64,000 nucleotides of DNA, from positions 1 through 64,000 of the forward strand of contig NZ_AUIU01000019.1 of NCBI RefSeq assembly GCF_000423865.1. The letters are read 5' to 3'. This DNA comes from Thermodesulfovibrio thiophilus DSM 17215 (GTDB lineage Bacteria > Nitrospirota > Thermodesulfovibrionia > Thermodesulfovibrionales > Thermodesulfovibrionaceae). This document shows positions 1 through 8,403 of the stretch, one piece after another (position 1 is the stretch's first letter; each line of letters opens with the position of its first letter). The position numbers were made by a program, and so were the translations under genes. The notes under the pieces are model-generated. The model saw only the letters and a program-made list of their open reading frames with translations, was not told where the DNA came from and did not search any database.

Positions 1-260
1 CAGCAAGGATAGTCAGACATGGGAGGCATGTTGTTATGAAATTGGCTCAGGGTATTCACAGGTTTGCTGACATTTTTTATGCATATGAACAAATACTGAG
101 CCTCCAATTCCGATGACCCAATATAAAATCTCTGACTACTATCAACGCAGTATAAGGGATATGTGTGTCCATTTTCGGTATCTTTAGGGACAAAGTAAGG
201 TTTTATAACTCCAATTCCGACTTCCTCATGATAGTTTTTCAATAAATTAGCTATTGCCAT
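1..260 (-). CDS. Hypothetical protein, N-terminal part, runs off the left edge
   Basis: An ATG at 260 read on the minus strand stays open for 86 codons to the window edge. A good ribosome binding site (GAAGGAA) lies about 8 bases upstream. The visible N-terminus begins MAIANLLKNYHEEVGIGVIK and then turns polar and aromatic, with no signal peptide or membrane segment. I recognise no family. It lies beside a tRNA fragment, a broken TA pair and an IS remnant, so it may be accessory DNA. Confidence 0.55.
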   Translation of the reverse strand, partial: MAIANLLKNYHEEVGIGVIKPYFVPKDTENGHTYPLYCVDSSQRFYIGSSELEAQYLFICIKNVSKPVNTLSQFHNNMPPMSDYPC

Positions 261-421
261 GACAAAATTTCCTTCTTTACAACTCTCTACATCAGGTATA
301 TTTGCTTTTATAACGTTTATCGCTGGATTTGGGTTTCTGATTGTTGAGATGTGTATTTTAACTGCCAAGAACAAGGAGTGGATGAAGAGAATTCTTCTTT
401 ATTTTTTATTAGGTTTGTTTA

Positions 422-477
422 CGGGGTGGACGGGACTCGAACCCGCGGCCTTTTGCGTGACAGGCAAGCGTTCTAAC
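422..477 (-). pseudogene. 3' fragment of tRNA-Asp (GTC), 5' part missing
   Basis: Read on the minus strand, 477-422 matches tRNA-Asp from the end of the D-loop through the anticodon arm (CTGTCAC), T-arm (GGTTCGAGTCC) and 3' acceptor strand (CCACCCC plus G). The first 18 or so bases, including the 5' acceptor strand and most of the D-arm, are replaced by unrelated sequence. The anticodon stem also has a mismatch. It cannot fold into a tRNA. Such 3' fragments are typical scars of element integration at tRNA genes. Confidence 0.8.
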
Positions 478-507
478 AGCAGGAAGTGACTTACTTGCTT
501 GATTTGT

Positions 508-549
508 AATTGTGAAAAACAGCACTTTTTGAAAATTTTTATCACAATT
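508..549. repeat. Imperfect inverted repeat
   Basis: AATTGTGA at 508-515 pairs with TCACAATT at 542-549, and the flanking A-run and T-run extend the arms with one interruption. It sits between the tRNA fragment and the broken toxin gene. It could be the terminator of the minus-strand TA operon or the end of a lost element. No further support is visible. Confidence 0.35.
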
Positions 550-667
550 TAACTTTTAATCTCTCCCCTTTATGAATTTCTCAATCTGCAACTTTTTATA
601 TGCAAAGATGCCATGTTTTATCCTTTTAAAAAGCCAAAAAAATCAAAGCGTAAGGTAACAGCGGGTA

Positions 668-933
668 CTATAGTTTTTTATAAATTTTGCTTCTATGTCC
701 AACTGCATGAATGAGAATTATTTTTTCGTCTTTAAGAATCTCATAAATCACTCTATAACTACCTGCTCTCAACTTATAAAACCCTACCATCTTACCACTT
801 AATTCCTCAGGTTGAATGTTATCAATGTTTTCTTGAATCCACATGATTTTGTCTAAGATTCGTTTTGAAGCAAGCTTGTCAAGACTGGATAGATATCATC
901 TACTGCTTCGTTAAGAAAACGGACATTATACAC
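668..933 (-). pseudogene. RelE/ParE-type toxin, frameshifted
   Basis: Minus-strand reading from a GTG at 933 gives VYNVRFLNEAVDDIY and then soon reaches a stop. Shifting one frame near 885 continues with LDKLASKRILDKI, FYKLRAGSYRVIYEIL, HAVGHRSKIYKKL and a stop at 668. Together these make a full-length (about 88 residue) RelE/ParE superfamily toxin, including the conserved core RAGSYRVIY. The break fits a single-base deletion. The toxin is inactive unless this is a sequencing error. It directly follows its antitoxin. Confidence 0.75.
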
Positions 934-938
934 CAAAA

Positions 939-1157
939 TTATTCCAAACCCGGTTCCTTAAGCACGTCATCGAGAGGCTTGCCCCTTTCGCCTGAGAGAA
1001 CTTTCATTCTCTGTTTTTTAAGCCTTTCAACAAACTCATCACTTAAAGGTAATCCTTCGTCTGGGTCACCTATCAACTCGAATATCTTCTGTTCAACAAT
1101 GTAATCTATCAGCGCCTTAAGCTCCTCTTTTGTCATTTGAATTATTGTTGAGTTCAT
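939..1157 (-). CDS. Antitoxin of a RelBE/ParDE-type pair
   Basis: A 72-residue acidic protein. Its order and size fit an antitoxin whose C-terminal part wraps the toxin: a helical N-terminal half (TKEELKALIDYIVEQKIF) and a charged C-terminal half (LSDEFVERLKKQRMKVLSG). The stop lies 5 bases before the GTG of the frameshifted toxin, the usual translational coupling. An internal Met at codon 8 is an alternative start. With the toxin broken, the antitoxin may be a relic or may neutralise toxins elsewhere. Identification rests on context as much as on sequence. Confidence 0.65.
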   Translation of the reverse strand: MNSTIIQMTKEELKALIDYIVEQKIFELIGDPDEGLPLSDEFVERLKKQRMKVLSGERGKPLDDVLKEPGLE

Positions 1158-1298
1158 ACTTAAATTTTAATATTTGGTGGCCAAAAAATCAAATTCACGA
1201 ACTTCCTCAAAAATAATCTCTCTGAAAAGTAATTGTTTCCTCAGAATTAAAAAAAGGGGCAACCATTCATTTAACCTAATTAATGGTAAATTTAATAA

Positions 1299-1592
1299 AT
1301 GGAGGTTATTGAAAATTTCATGAAAATTTTCAAATATGGAATGAAACAGAGCATGAGTGGAAGAGGGAATTGTTATGATAATGCTGTTTGTGAAAGTTTT
1401 TTTAAAACATTAAAAACAGAACTTATTTATCTAAAGAAAGGTGGTTATAAATCTAAAGAAGAGGCCAGAAGGGAGATTTTTGAATATATAGAATGTTTTT
1501 ACAACTCTAAGAGATTACATTCTGCTCTTGGATATAATAGCCCAAGAGAATATTTAGAAAAATATTATAGAGGTTATTACAAATGTGCTTAA
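1299..1592 (+). pseudogene. IS3-family transposase OrfB, C-terminal remnant
   Basis: The 97-codon frame carries the end of an IS3-family DDE integrase core: [18 protein letters not shown], which contains the catalytic Glu, then [20 protein letters not shown]. The first two catalytic Asp residues and all of OrfA are missing upstream, so this is about the last third of the transposase. The sequence after the stop (TGTGTGGAAAAAATTGTTGC, from 1596) resembles an IS3-type right end. No matching left end is visible within 300 bases. It is a dead remnant. Confidence 0.85.
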
Positions 1593-1658
1593 CTTTGTGT
1601 GGAAAAAATTGTTGCAATTCCAGATTTTTGGAGATTTTGTAACCCTTTGATTTTATTA

Positions 1659-1733
1659 TCGGGGCGAGTGGATTTGAACCACCGGCCCCCTGCTCCCAAG
1701 GCAGGTGCGCTATCCAGGCTGCGCTACGCCCCG
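1659..1733 (-). tRNA. tRNA-Pro (TGG)
   Basis: Minus-strand cloverleaf: acceptor CGGGGCG pairs with CGCCCCG, discriminator A, D-stem GCGC/GCGC, anticodon stem CCTGC/GCAGG with loop CTTGGGA (anticodon TGG, reading CCA), and a T-arm with the loop TTCAAAT. Length is 75 nt. CCA is not encoded; the next bases are TAAT. It marks the right border of the accessory patch at the left end of the window. Confidence 0.95.
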
Positions 1734-1831
1734 ATGTTTTTAAATTTAATAGAAAATATTGAAAAATGTCAAATTGTTAAGCCTATTTAAAATTTAGTAT
1801 TATATATTAAATACTTCGCCGGAGGTGTCTT

Positions 1832-2452
1832 ATGTTAGAAAATATTAAATGGCTGGGGCATGATACTTTTAGGATTATCGGTGAAAAAGTTATTTATACT
1901 GATCCATTTCAGATTAAAAAATCTGAGAGGGCTGATATTATTCTTATTACGCATGAACACTATGACCATTTCAGTCCTGAGGATATTAAAAAACTTTTAG
2001 GACCTGATACAGTAATTGTTATTCCAGTTGATTGTGCCGGAAAAATTAAAGCAAAAGAAGTTATTGTTAAACCAGGAGACAAAATTATCGTAGATGGAAT
2101 AGAAATAGAAGTTGTTCCCGCCTACAATATAAATAAAAATTTTCATCCAAAGGATAAAGGATGGGTTGGATACATTTTTAAAGTCTCCGGTAAAAGAATT
2201 TACCTTGCAGGAGATACTGACTATATTCCAGAAATGAAAAATTTCAGAAACATTGATATTGCTTTGCTTCCTGTTTCTGGTACCTATGTAATGACAGCGG
2301 AAGAAGCAGTGAAAGCTGCGCTTGATATTAAACCAAAGATAGCAATTCCAATGCATTATGGAAGTATTGTTGGTTCCGAAAAAGATGCTCAATTTTTTGT
2401 TGAAAAACTTAAAGATAAAATAGAAGCAAGAATACTTAATCCAGAGAGGTAA
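1832..2452 (+). CDS. Metallo-beta-lactamase-fold hydrolase (UlaG/UPF0173-like)
   Basis: A 206-residue single-domain MBL-fold protein. The metal-binding signature THEHYDHF lies at about residues 48-55, with further ligands in LAGDTDYI (about 128) and in PMHYGSIVGS near the C-terminus. The N-terminus (WLGHDTFRI) is typical of the UlaG-like, metal-dependent hydrolases of unknown substrate. A strong ribosome binding site (CGGAGG) precedes the ATG. birA follows 3 bases downstream, so the two are co-transcribed. The substrate cannot be told from sequence. Confidence 0.85.
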   Translation: MLENIKWLGHDTFRIIGEKVIYTDPFQIKKSERADIILITHEHYDHFSPEDIKKLLGPDTVIVIPVDCAGKIKAKEVIVKPGDKIIVDGIEIEVVPAYNINKNFHPKDKGWVGYIFKVSGKRIYLAGDTDYIPEMKNFRNIDIALLPVSGTYVMTAEEAVKAALDIKPKIAIPMHYGSIVGSEKDAQFFVEKLKDKIEARILNPER

Positions 2453-2455
2453 ATA

Positions 2456-3256
2456 ATGGAATTTACAGTAGAAGACTTAAAAAAAGCTATTTCTTCAAAA
2501 ACATTAGAAATTGGGAAAGAAATAGTAATTTATGATGAAGTTGAATCAACTAACAGTATGGCTAATGAACTTTTAAAACAGGGATATCCATCAGGAACAG
2601 TTGTGATAGCGGATAGACAGATAAAGGGCAAAGGCAGGCTTGGCAGAAAATGGATTTCACCTTATGGAAAAAATCTTTATATGAGCATTGCGCTTAAACC
2701 AACTATTCCACCTAAATATGCTACGTTACTCACTTTAACCTCTGCTGTTGCCTGCACAACAGCCTTAAGAAGATATACTGATATACCTGTAATGATTAAA
2801 TGGCCCAATGATATGCTGGTTGATGATAAAAAAGTTGGCGGGATTCTCACAGAAATGAAGATTGAGGGTGAAAAAATAAAGTCCGCAGTTGTTGGCATTG
2901 GTATTAATGTAAACATGACAGAAGAAGATATCCCTGAAGAGATTAAGGAAATAGCATCTTCTCTTAAAATATGTAAGGGAGAAGAATTTTTAAGGGTTTT
3001 ACTTGCAGCAGAAATTATTAAAGAATTTGATAAATGGTATCAGCTTCTTGAAAAAAGACAGAGGAAAACAATTATTGATCGCTGGATACAATTAAGTTGC
3101 ACTATTGGAAGACAGGTCAAGATTGTTTTGTCTGATAAGGAGCTTATTGCTGTTGCTGAAGCTATCGATGAGGAAGGTAGGTTGATTGTAAAATTGAGCG
3201 ATGGAACATATGAAAAAATAAGTGCTGGTGATGTTACTCTACTCAGAACAAAATAA
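2456..3256 (+). CDS. birA: Biotin--[acetyl-CoA-carboxylase] ligase, short form
   Basis: Forms biotinyl-AMP and transfers biotin to the carboxyl carrier protein. Visible motifs are ESTNSMA (about 30), the biotin/ATP loop GRLGRKW (about 60), KWPNDML (about 115) and VGIGINVN (about 147). A C-terminal SH3-like domain follows (GRQVKIVLSDKE). At 266 residues it lacks the N-terminal helix-turn-helix of bifunctional BirA, so it should be an enzyme only and not a repressor. The stop overlaps the start of coaX (TAATG). Both are cofactor genes and probably form one operon. Confidence 0.93.
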   Translation: MEFTVEDLKKAISSKTLEIGKEIVIYDEVESTNSMANELLKQGYPSGTVVIADRQIKGKGRLGRKWISPYGKNLYMSIALKPTIPPKYATLLTLTSAVACTTALRRYTDIPVMIKWPNDMLVDDKKVGGILTEMKIEGEKIKSAVVGIGINVNMTEEDIPEEIKEIASSLKICKGEEFLRVLLAAEIIKEFDKWYQLLEKRQRKTIIDRWIQLSCTIGRQVKIVLSDKELIAVAEAIDEEGRLIVKLSDGTYEKISAGDVTLLRTK

Positions 3257-4068
3257 TGCTTTTTGCTGTTGAAATAGGAAATTCCACTATAAATATTGCT
3301 TTTTTTAGAAATTCGTATAATTCTGAGTTTGAAATATTTTCCTTTGATACTCAAGAATTTTCCTTATTCAGCAATGCCAATCAAACTGATATTATAACTA
3401 AAACTGTAATCGAACCATTGAATAGAACTGGAAAGTTTGACAAAAAATTACATGATAATATTGATTGCATAATATGTTCTGTTGTTCCTGGACTTACAGA
3501 GAAAATTTTTATATTTTTTAAAACTCTCTGTAAAAACACTATTGTTATGGATTACAAAATCTACACAGGATTAATACTAAAACTGGATAAACCAGAAACT
3601 TTCGGTGTTGATAGACTTGCCTCATCAGTAGCTGCATATGAATTATTTAAAGAAAATTTAGCTGTTGTAGATGCTGGCACTGCAACCACGATTACTATTG
3701 TTACTAAAAATGGAGAGATTCTTGGGGGGTCAATAATGCCAGGAATCGGCACAATGAATTATGCCCTTACAGAAAAAACCGCAAGTTTACCTACTGTAGA
3801 TATTAAAAAAAATTTTGATATACCTGGTAAAGATACCCATTCAGCCATCCTTAATGGAATAGTATTGGGAACAGTTTATGCGGTTGAAGGGATAATAAAA
3901 GCTGTTGAAAAAGAAATAAATTTAACTCTTTTAACGATTTTAACAGGTGGATACTCAGAATTAATATCAAAACACATGCAAAGAAAACACTTATTAAATA
4001 AATATCTTGTAATTGAAGGCATGAGATTGATATACTTAAAAAACATTAATTTTAGGAGGACGTTATGA
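3256..4068 (+). CDS. coaX: Type III pantothenate kinase
   Basis: Phosphorylates pantothenate in the first step of CoA synthesis. The ASKHA-fold motifs are present: the N-terminal phosphate loop EIGNSTINIAFF, FGVDRLASSVAA (about 115), DAGTATTITIV (about 139) and GGSIMPGIGTM (about 155). At 270 residues it is slightly longer than the usual 255-260. It overlaps birA by one base pair at the start and the usp gene by ATGA at the end, so the three are translationally coupled. Confidence 0.93.
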   Translation: MLFAVEIGNSTINIAFFRNSYNSEFEIFSFDTQEFSLFSNANQTDIITKTVIEPLNRTGKFDKKLHDNIDCIICSVVPGLTEKIFIFFKTLCKNTIVMDYKIYTGLILKLDKPETFGVDRLASSVAAYELFKENLAVVDAGTATTITIVTKNGEILGGSIMPGIGTMNYALTEKTASLPTVDIKKNFDIPGKDTHSAILNGIVLGTVYAVEGIIKAVEKEINLTLLTILTGGYSELISKHMQRKHLLNKYLVIEGMRLIYLKNINFRRTL

Positions 4069-4508
4069 AGTTTCAGAAAATTCTTTTACCGACAGATTTT
4101 TCAGATGAGTCTTTGTATGCTCTTTCTTATGCAGTAGACTTTGCCAAAATGTTCAATGCAAAGTTATATTTACTTCATGTTATTTATGATATTGAAAAAG
4201 TTTCAAATCTTCACATTCCTCATCCATCAATAACCGAACTTTATAAAGATCTCGAAGCTCATGCTAAAAGAAACCTTGATTCATTTGGAATCGAGATGCG
4301 TGAGGACTTGAAAAATGTTGAAAGTGTTGTTTTAAAAGGCATTCCTTACGAAGAAATTATTAAATTTGCCAAAGAAAATGATATTGATTTAATTATTATT
4401 GGCACACTTCCAAGAAGTGGAGTAGAAAGATTCTTTGTAGGAAGCACAACTCAGAGAGTTATTAGAAATACTCCGTGTCCTGTTCTGGTTGTAACCAAAA
4501 AACAGTAA
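4065..4508 (+). CDS. Universal stress protein, single domain
   Basis: A 147-residue UspA-fold protein. The start KILLPTDFSDES and the C-terminal nucleotide loop (GTLPRSGVERFFVGSTTQRV, ending CPVLVV) fit the ATP-binding Usp subgroup (G-2x-G-9x-G-S/T). The ATG overlaps the coaX stop, and AGGAGG within coaX serves as its ribosome binding site. It is one of several Usp genes in this window; the others cluster with transporters at 28.6 and 41.7 kb. Its specific role is unknown. Confidence 0.9.
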   Translation: MKFQKILLPTDFSDESLYALSYAVDFAKMFNAKLYLLHVIYDIEKVSNLHIPHPSITELYKDLEAHAKRNLDSFGIEMREDLKNVESVVLKGIPYEEIIKFAKENDIDLIIIGTLPRSGVERFFVGSTTQRVIRNTPCPVLVVTKKQ

Positions 4509-4510
4509 GG

Positions 4511-5650
4511 ATGGAGTGTGAAGTTTTAGTTGTTGGTGGCGGACCTGCTGGAAGCACTGCTGCAAGATTACTTGCTGAAAAAAGAATTGATACTATTTTA
4601 ATTGAAAAAAATCTCTCATTTAATAAGCCCTGCGGAGGAGGAATCCCATCGGCAGGGCTAAAAGAGTTTGATATTTTATATAAACTCCAGACTGATATTC
4701 CATTTAACAGAATCACCAGAATTAAAATAGTTCCACCATTTTCTGATCCATTAGAAGTCGATTTCCATGATGGAGAACTATTGATTTTTAATCGCTCAAA
4801 ATTTGATTCTTTTCTCAGAAAATTAGCTGAAGAAAAAGGAGCAAAACTTATTGAAGCTGAATTAATAAGCATTGAAGATTTCAGAAGTAAAATTAAATCA
4901 AACATTAAAACAAAATCAGGCGAGATTATACAAGTTATATCAAAATATATTATCGCTGCAGACGGGGTTAACTCAAAGATATGCTCTCTTACAGGTATTC
5001 CCGGGCCTCTTTATTACTGGACGGTAAGTTTTCATGCACCTGAAAAGTTGATTAATAAAAAAGATACCTGCGAATTCTGGTTTGGCAGTTTTCATGCTTC
5101 TTTTTTTTATTCATGGATTTTCCCTGGTACAGACTATTTATCTATTGGAACAGGTTCAGAAGATATCAAGAAACTGAAAAATCTTATTACAAATTTCATT
5201 GAAAGAAGATTTAACGGACAGATAGATGTTAATTCTTATAAACTCAGAGCTTACAAGATTCCCATATGGGAAGATAGAAAGTTTTTCAAAAACAATATTC
5301 TTTTTTGCGGAGATGCTCTGGGCACTGTCATGCCTATTTCATTCGAGGGAATCTATTACTCAATGAAATCTGCTCAATTTGCATCAGAAGCAATAATACA
5401 AAAAGATTTAAATTTATATGAACGCCTCTGGGATGAAAGATTCTTAAAACAGTTTAGCATGATGAAGAAGTTTCAGGATATTATGTTCGGTAGTGATGAA
5501 GCCATAGATAAATGGCTTAATATCCATAGAGACCCTGCTGTTCAGGAATTTGCAATGGCTTTATGGTTAAGAAAAGAACATGGTAGCAAACTTATTCCTC
5601 TATATTTAAAAGCCTTCAAAAGCTTTATTTCACGAATTGTAACTTTTTAA
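4511..5650 (+). CDS. Geranylgeranyl-reductase-family FAD oxidoreductase
   Basis: The N-terminus has an FAD dinucleotide-binding fold (EVLVVGGGPAGSTAARLLAE), followed by KPCGGGIP, a signature of the geranylgeranyl reductase family, and a second FAD motif, FCGDALGTVMPISFEGI (about residue 265). The family saturates polyprenyl chains on lipids or quinones. I chose the ATG at 4511. An in-frame GTG at 4475 would lie inside the usp gene and add twelve residues ahead of the fold. A likely target is a menaquinone side chain or prenyl lipid; the exact substrate is inference. Confidence 0.8.
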   Translation: MECEVLVVGGGPAGSTAARLLAEKRIDTILIEKNLSFNKPCGGGIPSAGLKEFDILYKLQTDIPFNRITRIKIVPPFSDPLEVDFHDGELLIFNRSKFDSFLRKLAEEKGAKLIEAELISIEDFRSKIKSNIKTKSGEIIQVISKYIIAADGVNSKICSLTGIPGPLYYWTVSFHAPEKLINKKDTCEFWFGSFHASFFYSWIFPGTDYLSIGTGSEDIKKLKNLITNFIERRFNGQIDVNSYKLRAYKIPIWEDRKFFKNNILFCGDALGTVMPISFEGIYYSMKSAQFASEAIIQKDLNLYERLWDERFLKQFSMMKKFQDIMFGSDEAIDKWLNIHRDPAVQEFAMALWLRKEHGSKLIPLYLKAFKSFISRIVTF

Positions 5651-5664
5651 GCTAAAATAAAATT

Positions 5665-6417
5665 GTGAAGCGAGCTTTAATTTATTCTTGTATTTTCCAT
5701 ATTTTGTTATTCATATTTATCATGTTGTGGCAGGAGTATTTTAAGCCTGGAAAAGTAGTTACTGAGCCAGTTTCTGTTTTAATTGTACCCCCTACTCCAC
5801 CATCATCAAGAGCCACACCATCTGTAAAAACACCTCCTCCTAAAACTCTGGAAAAACTTCCTCCTATTCGAGAACCTAGACAACCAAAGGATCTCACTGC
5901 TATTCCAAAAGGAAATCGCGGAGAAACAACAGAAAAACAGAAAGAATCAGCGTCTTTACAGTCTTTAAAAACAGACAGGCAGTTTACAGAATTATCTCAA
6001 AAAAACTCTCCTGACCTCTTTGACAAAGATGTAATAGCAAAGCTTTCTAGAAGACAAAAAAACAAAAAAGATATGGAAGCATCATCAGGATTAACTTTTT
6101 CTACCAAAGAATTCAATAACTGGGGATATCTTGAACGACTTAAAGAAAAAATAGAAAGGGTCTGGCAGTATCCTCCTCAGGCTGCAGAAAGAGGTATATT
6201 CGGCGATCTTTATCTTAGATTTACAATTGACAAAAGAGGCAAACTTGTTTCTGTTGAACTCTTAAGGACATCTGGATATAGAATGCTTGATGATGCAGCA
6301 ATTCAGGCATTAAAAGATGCTGAACCTTTCTGGCCATTGCCTGATGATTGGGAGAAAAACAGTTTAACCATAACAGGACATTTCATCTATACATTACAGG
6401 GCGTTTATATACGTTAG
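5665..6417 (+). CDS. TonB-family protein
   Basis: A 250-residue protein starting at GTG. It has one N-terminal membrane helix (about 5-22), a long Pro-rich periplasmic spacer (residues 30-90, rich in PPTPP and TPPPK) and a C-terminal TonB domain with WQYPPQAAERGIFGDLYLRF and SGYRMLDDAAIQAL. TonB proteins couple the proton gradient to outer-membrane receptors. No ExbB/ExbD or receptor is adjacent, so it could equally be an envelope-linking TonB-box protein. Its last 35 bases overlap the convergent rsfS gene. Confidence 0.85.
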   Translation: MKRALIYSCIFHILLFIFIMLWQEYFKPGKVVTEPVSVLIVPPTPPSSRATPSVKTPPPKTLEKLPPIREPRQPKDLTAIPKGNRGETTEKQKESASLQSLKTDRQFTELSQKNSPDLFDKDVIAKLSRRQKNKKDMEASSGLTFSTKEFNNWGYLERLKEKIERVWQYPPQAAERGIFGDLYLRFTIDKRGKLVSVELLRTSGYRMLDDAAIQALKDAEPFWPLPDDWEKNSLTITGHFIYTLQGVYIR

Positions 6418-6766
6418 TTCCCTCAAAAGTAATTCGTGGTGCATCAAGCCATAGTCTTTCAAGATCATAATATCGTCTTGTTTCTTCCAAAAAAATATGA
6501 ACAATAACATCACCATAATCCATTAAAATCCAGCGTGCATTTGAAACGCCTTCTATTCCAAAAAGTTTGAACCCCTCTAATTTCATTGTTTCTTCTAAAT
6601 GTTCTGTTAAAGCTTTAACCTGAGTTGTGCTATCAGCAGAACAGATTACAAAGTAATCTGTTATTATTGTTAATTCTTTAACTTCAAGAATTTTAATATC
6701 ATTTGCCTTTTTATTATCAAGTAAAGCTGCAATTTTAATTGCTTTTTCCTTTGTAGTTAGTGTCAT
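6383..6766 (-). CDS. rsfS: Ribosomal silencing factor RsfS
   Basis: Iojap-family protein that binds L14 of the 50S subunit and blocks subunit joining under starvation. Diagnostic segments are ITDYFVICSADSTTQVKAL (about 34-52), GFKLFGIEG and WILMDYGDVIVHIF (about 80-93). At 127 residues it is slightly longer than usual, with an extra C-terminal tail (ITFEGTNVYKRPVMYR) that overlaps the convergent tonB-like gene. The start overlaps the rsmE stop by 4 bases. Confidence 0.93.
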   Translation of the reverse strand: MTLTTKEKAIKIAALLDNKKANDIKILEVKELTIITDYFVICSADSTTQVKALTEHLEETMKLEGFKLFGIEGVSNARWILMDYGDVIVHIFLEETRRYYDLERLWLDAPRITFEGTNVYKRPVMYR

Positions 6767-7485
6767 TTTTTAATTATATCATAATTTTGCATGAGAAAGC
6801 TTACAATACCTACTGATACTATTGACGCAGTTTCTGCTCTCAGTATTCTTTTTCCCAGAGAAGCAACCTTTAATCCCTTTTCAGATGCCTGTTTAACTTC
6901 TTCAGAGCTGAAACCTCCTTCTGGTCCTATTAGTAAAAATAAAGAATTTTTATGATTAATTTCATGTATGCTCTGTATTAAAGGCAATCTTTCTTTTTCC
7001 CAGAAAATAATACCATTATCAATATGTTTAATTAAATCAGAAAAATTTATAACATCACTTATTTCAGGAATAATACTTCTTCCTGATTGCTCGGTAGCTT
7101 CTTTTGCAATTTTTTTCCATCTTTCAAGTTTAGTTGTATTCCTTATAACACATCTTTCACTTATAAAAGGTACTATTTTTTTAACTCCAAGCTCTGTAGC
7201 TTTCTGAATGACAGTTTCCATTTTTTCACCCTTAAGTATTCCCTGACATAGAACTATTGAAAAATCATCTTCAGTGAATAATTCCTCTTCATGAATAATC
7301 TCTATCGTAGCTTTATTTATTATTTTTGCTTTAAAACTTTTTCCCCTGCCATCAGTAACAGAGATTAGATCTCCATGCGAGCATCTCATAACATTAAAAA
7401 GATATTTTCTATCCTCCATTGAAAGGTTTAATAAAACTCCCGGAGCAATATAGGAAGATTGAATACAGATTCTTCTATCAGACAT
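6763..7485 (-). CDS. rsmE: 16S rRNA (uracil-1498-N3)-methyltransferase
   Basis: A SPOUT-class methyltransferase acting on U1498 of 16S rRNA. It shows the N-terminal PUA-like domain (FNVMRCSHGDLISVTDGRG), the family motif GEKMETVIQKATELGV and the C-terminal knot with LLIGPEGGFSSEEV. At 240 residues it has normal length. It is translationally coupled to rsfS downstream, grouping two ribosome-associated functions. Confidence 0.94.
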   Translation of the reverse strand: MSDRRICIQSSYIAPGVLLNLSMEDRKYLFNVMRCSHGDLISVTDGRGKSFKAKIINKATIEIIHEEELFTEDDFSIVLCQGILKGEKMETVIQKATELGVKKIVPFISERCVIRNTTKLERWKKIAKEATEQSGRSIIPEISDVINFSDLIKHIDNGIIFWEKERLPLIQSIHEINHKNSLFLLIGPEGGFSSEEVKQASEKGLKVASLGKRILRAETASIVSVGIVSFLMQNYDIIKK

Positions 7486-7527
7486 ATAAAATTTTGAAAT
7501 TAATTTTTAGAAAAATACCAAATATTT

Positions 7528-8403
7528 TTAGAGAACAATCTCTGTGCCAACTCCTTTTTTAGTAAAAATTTCAAGAAGCAGACTGTGTGGAATTCTTCCA
7601 TCTATTATATGCGTTTTTCTCACATTGCCTTTAAGGGCATTAAGGCATGCATAGACTTTAGGAATCATTCCACCACTAATAATTTCTGCCTCTATAAATT
7701 TTATTGCATCTTCATTATTAAGAGTGGAAATAAGGTTATTGTTTTCATCACTTATTCCTTTAACATCTGTAAGAAGTATGAGCTTTTCAGCTTTTACTGC
7801 GACAGCAATAGCAGAAGCAACTGTATCAGCATTTATATTATAACTCTGCCCCTTTTTATCAAATCCTATCGGTGCTATAACTGGAATAAAACCTCTATTC
7901 TGTAAGCTTTCAAGAACATCCACGCAAACTTCTTCTATCTCACCAACAAATCCTAGATCAATTTCTTCATTATTGATTTTTATATTTTTTTTAGTTGTTT
8001 TTAAAAGATTACCATCTTTCCCTGTAAGTCCAACAGCTTTTCCACCATGAGAATTAATGAGTTGAACGATTTCCTTATTTATAACACCACCAAGAACCAT
8101 CTCAACAATTTCCATGGTTTCTTTATCAGTTACTCTGTGTCCATGAATAAACGTAGGGTTTTTACCGAGTTTTTTCATGAGTTCAGTAATTTTGGGACCA
8201 CCACCATGAACAACAACAGGATTTATTCCGATAAAATTGAGTAAGACAATATCCTGAGCAAAAGCCTGTTTCAGTTCAGGCTCTTTTTGAGCAGCACCAC
8301 CATATTTTATGACAAATGTTTTTCCGTAAAATTTTCTTATATATGGAAGAGCTTCAACAAGGATATTGGCTTTTTCAAGAAGAGCCTGTTCAAAATCATT
8401 CAT
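7528..8403 (-). CDS. argB: Acetylglutamate kinase
   Basis: Second step of arginine synthesis: phosphorylates N-acetylglutamate. Amino-acid-kinase-fold motifs are present: [10 protein letters not shown] (about 30), the acetylglutamate loop [11 protein letters not shown] (about 62), [11 protein letters not shown] and the C-terminal [10 protein letters not shown]. At 291 residues it has an N-terminal helix (about 1-25), which in family members is linked to hexamer formation and arginine feedback. The start overlaps the stop of the upstream DRTGG gene by one base. No other arg gene is in the window. Confidence 0.95.
   Translation of the reverse strand: MNDFEQALLEKANILVEALPYIRKFYGKTFVIKYGGAAQKEPELKQAFAQDIVLLNFIGINPVVVHGGGPKITELMKKLGKNPTFIHGHRVTDKETMEIVEMVLGGVINKEIVQLINSHGGKAVGLTGKDGNLLKTTKKNIKINNEEIDLGFVGEIEEVCVDVLESLQNRGFIPVIAPIGFDKKGQSYNINADTVASAIAVAVKAEKLILLTDVKGISDENNNLISTLNNEDAIKFIEAEIISGGMIPKVYACLNALKGNVRKTHIIDGRIPHSLLLEIFTKKGVGTEIVL

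Noticed and set aside
259-489. A 76-codon plus-strand frame
   Set aside because: Its C-terminal third reads through the tRNA-Asp fragment on the wrong strand, and its start overlaps the start of the minus-strand gene. No ribosome binding site fits.
1158-1298. Left end of the IS3 element
   Set aside because: No sequence complementary to the presumed right end (after 1592) was found here, so the left side of the element cannot be placed.
1599-1790. A short plus-strand frame with a DLNHRPPAPKAGALSRLRYA segment
   Set aside because: This is the well-known false translation of tRNA-Pro read on the opposite strand.
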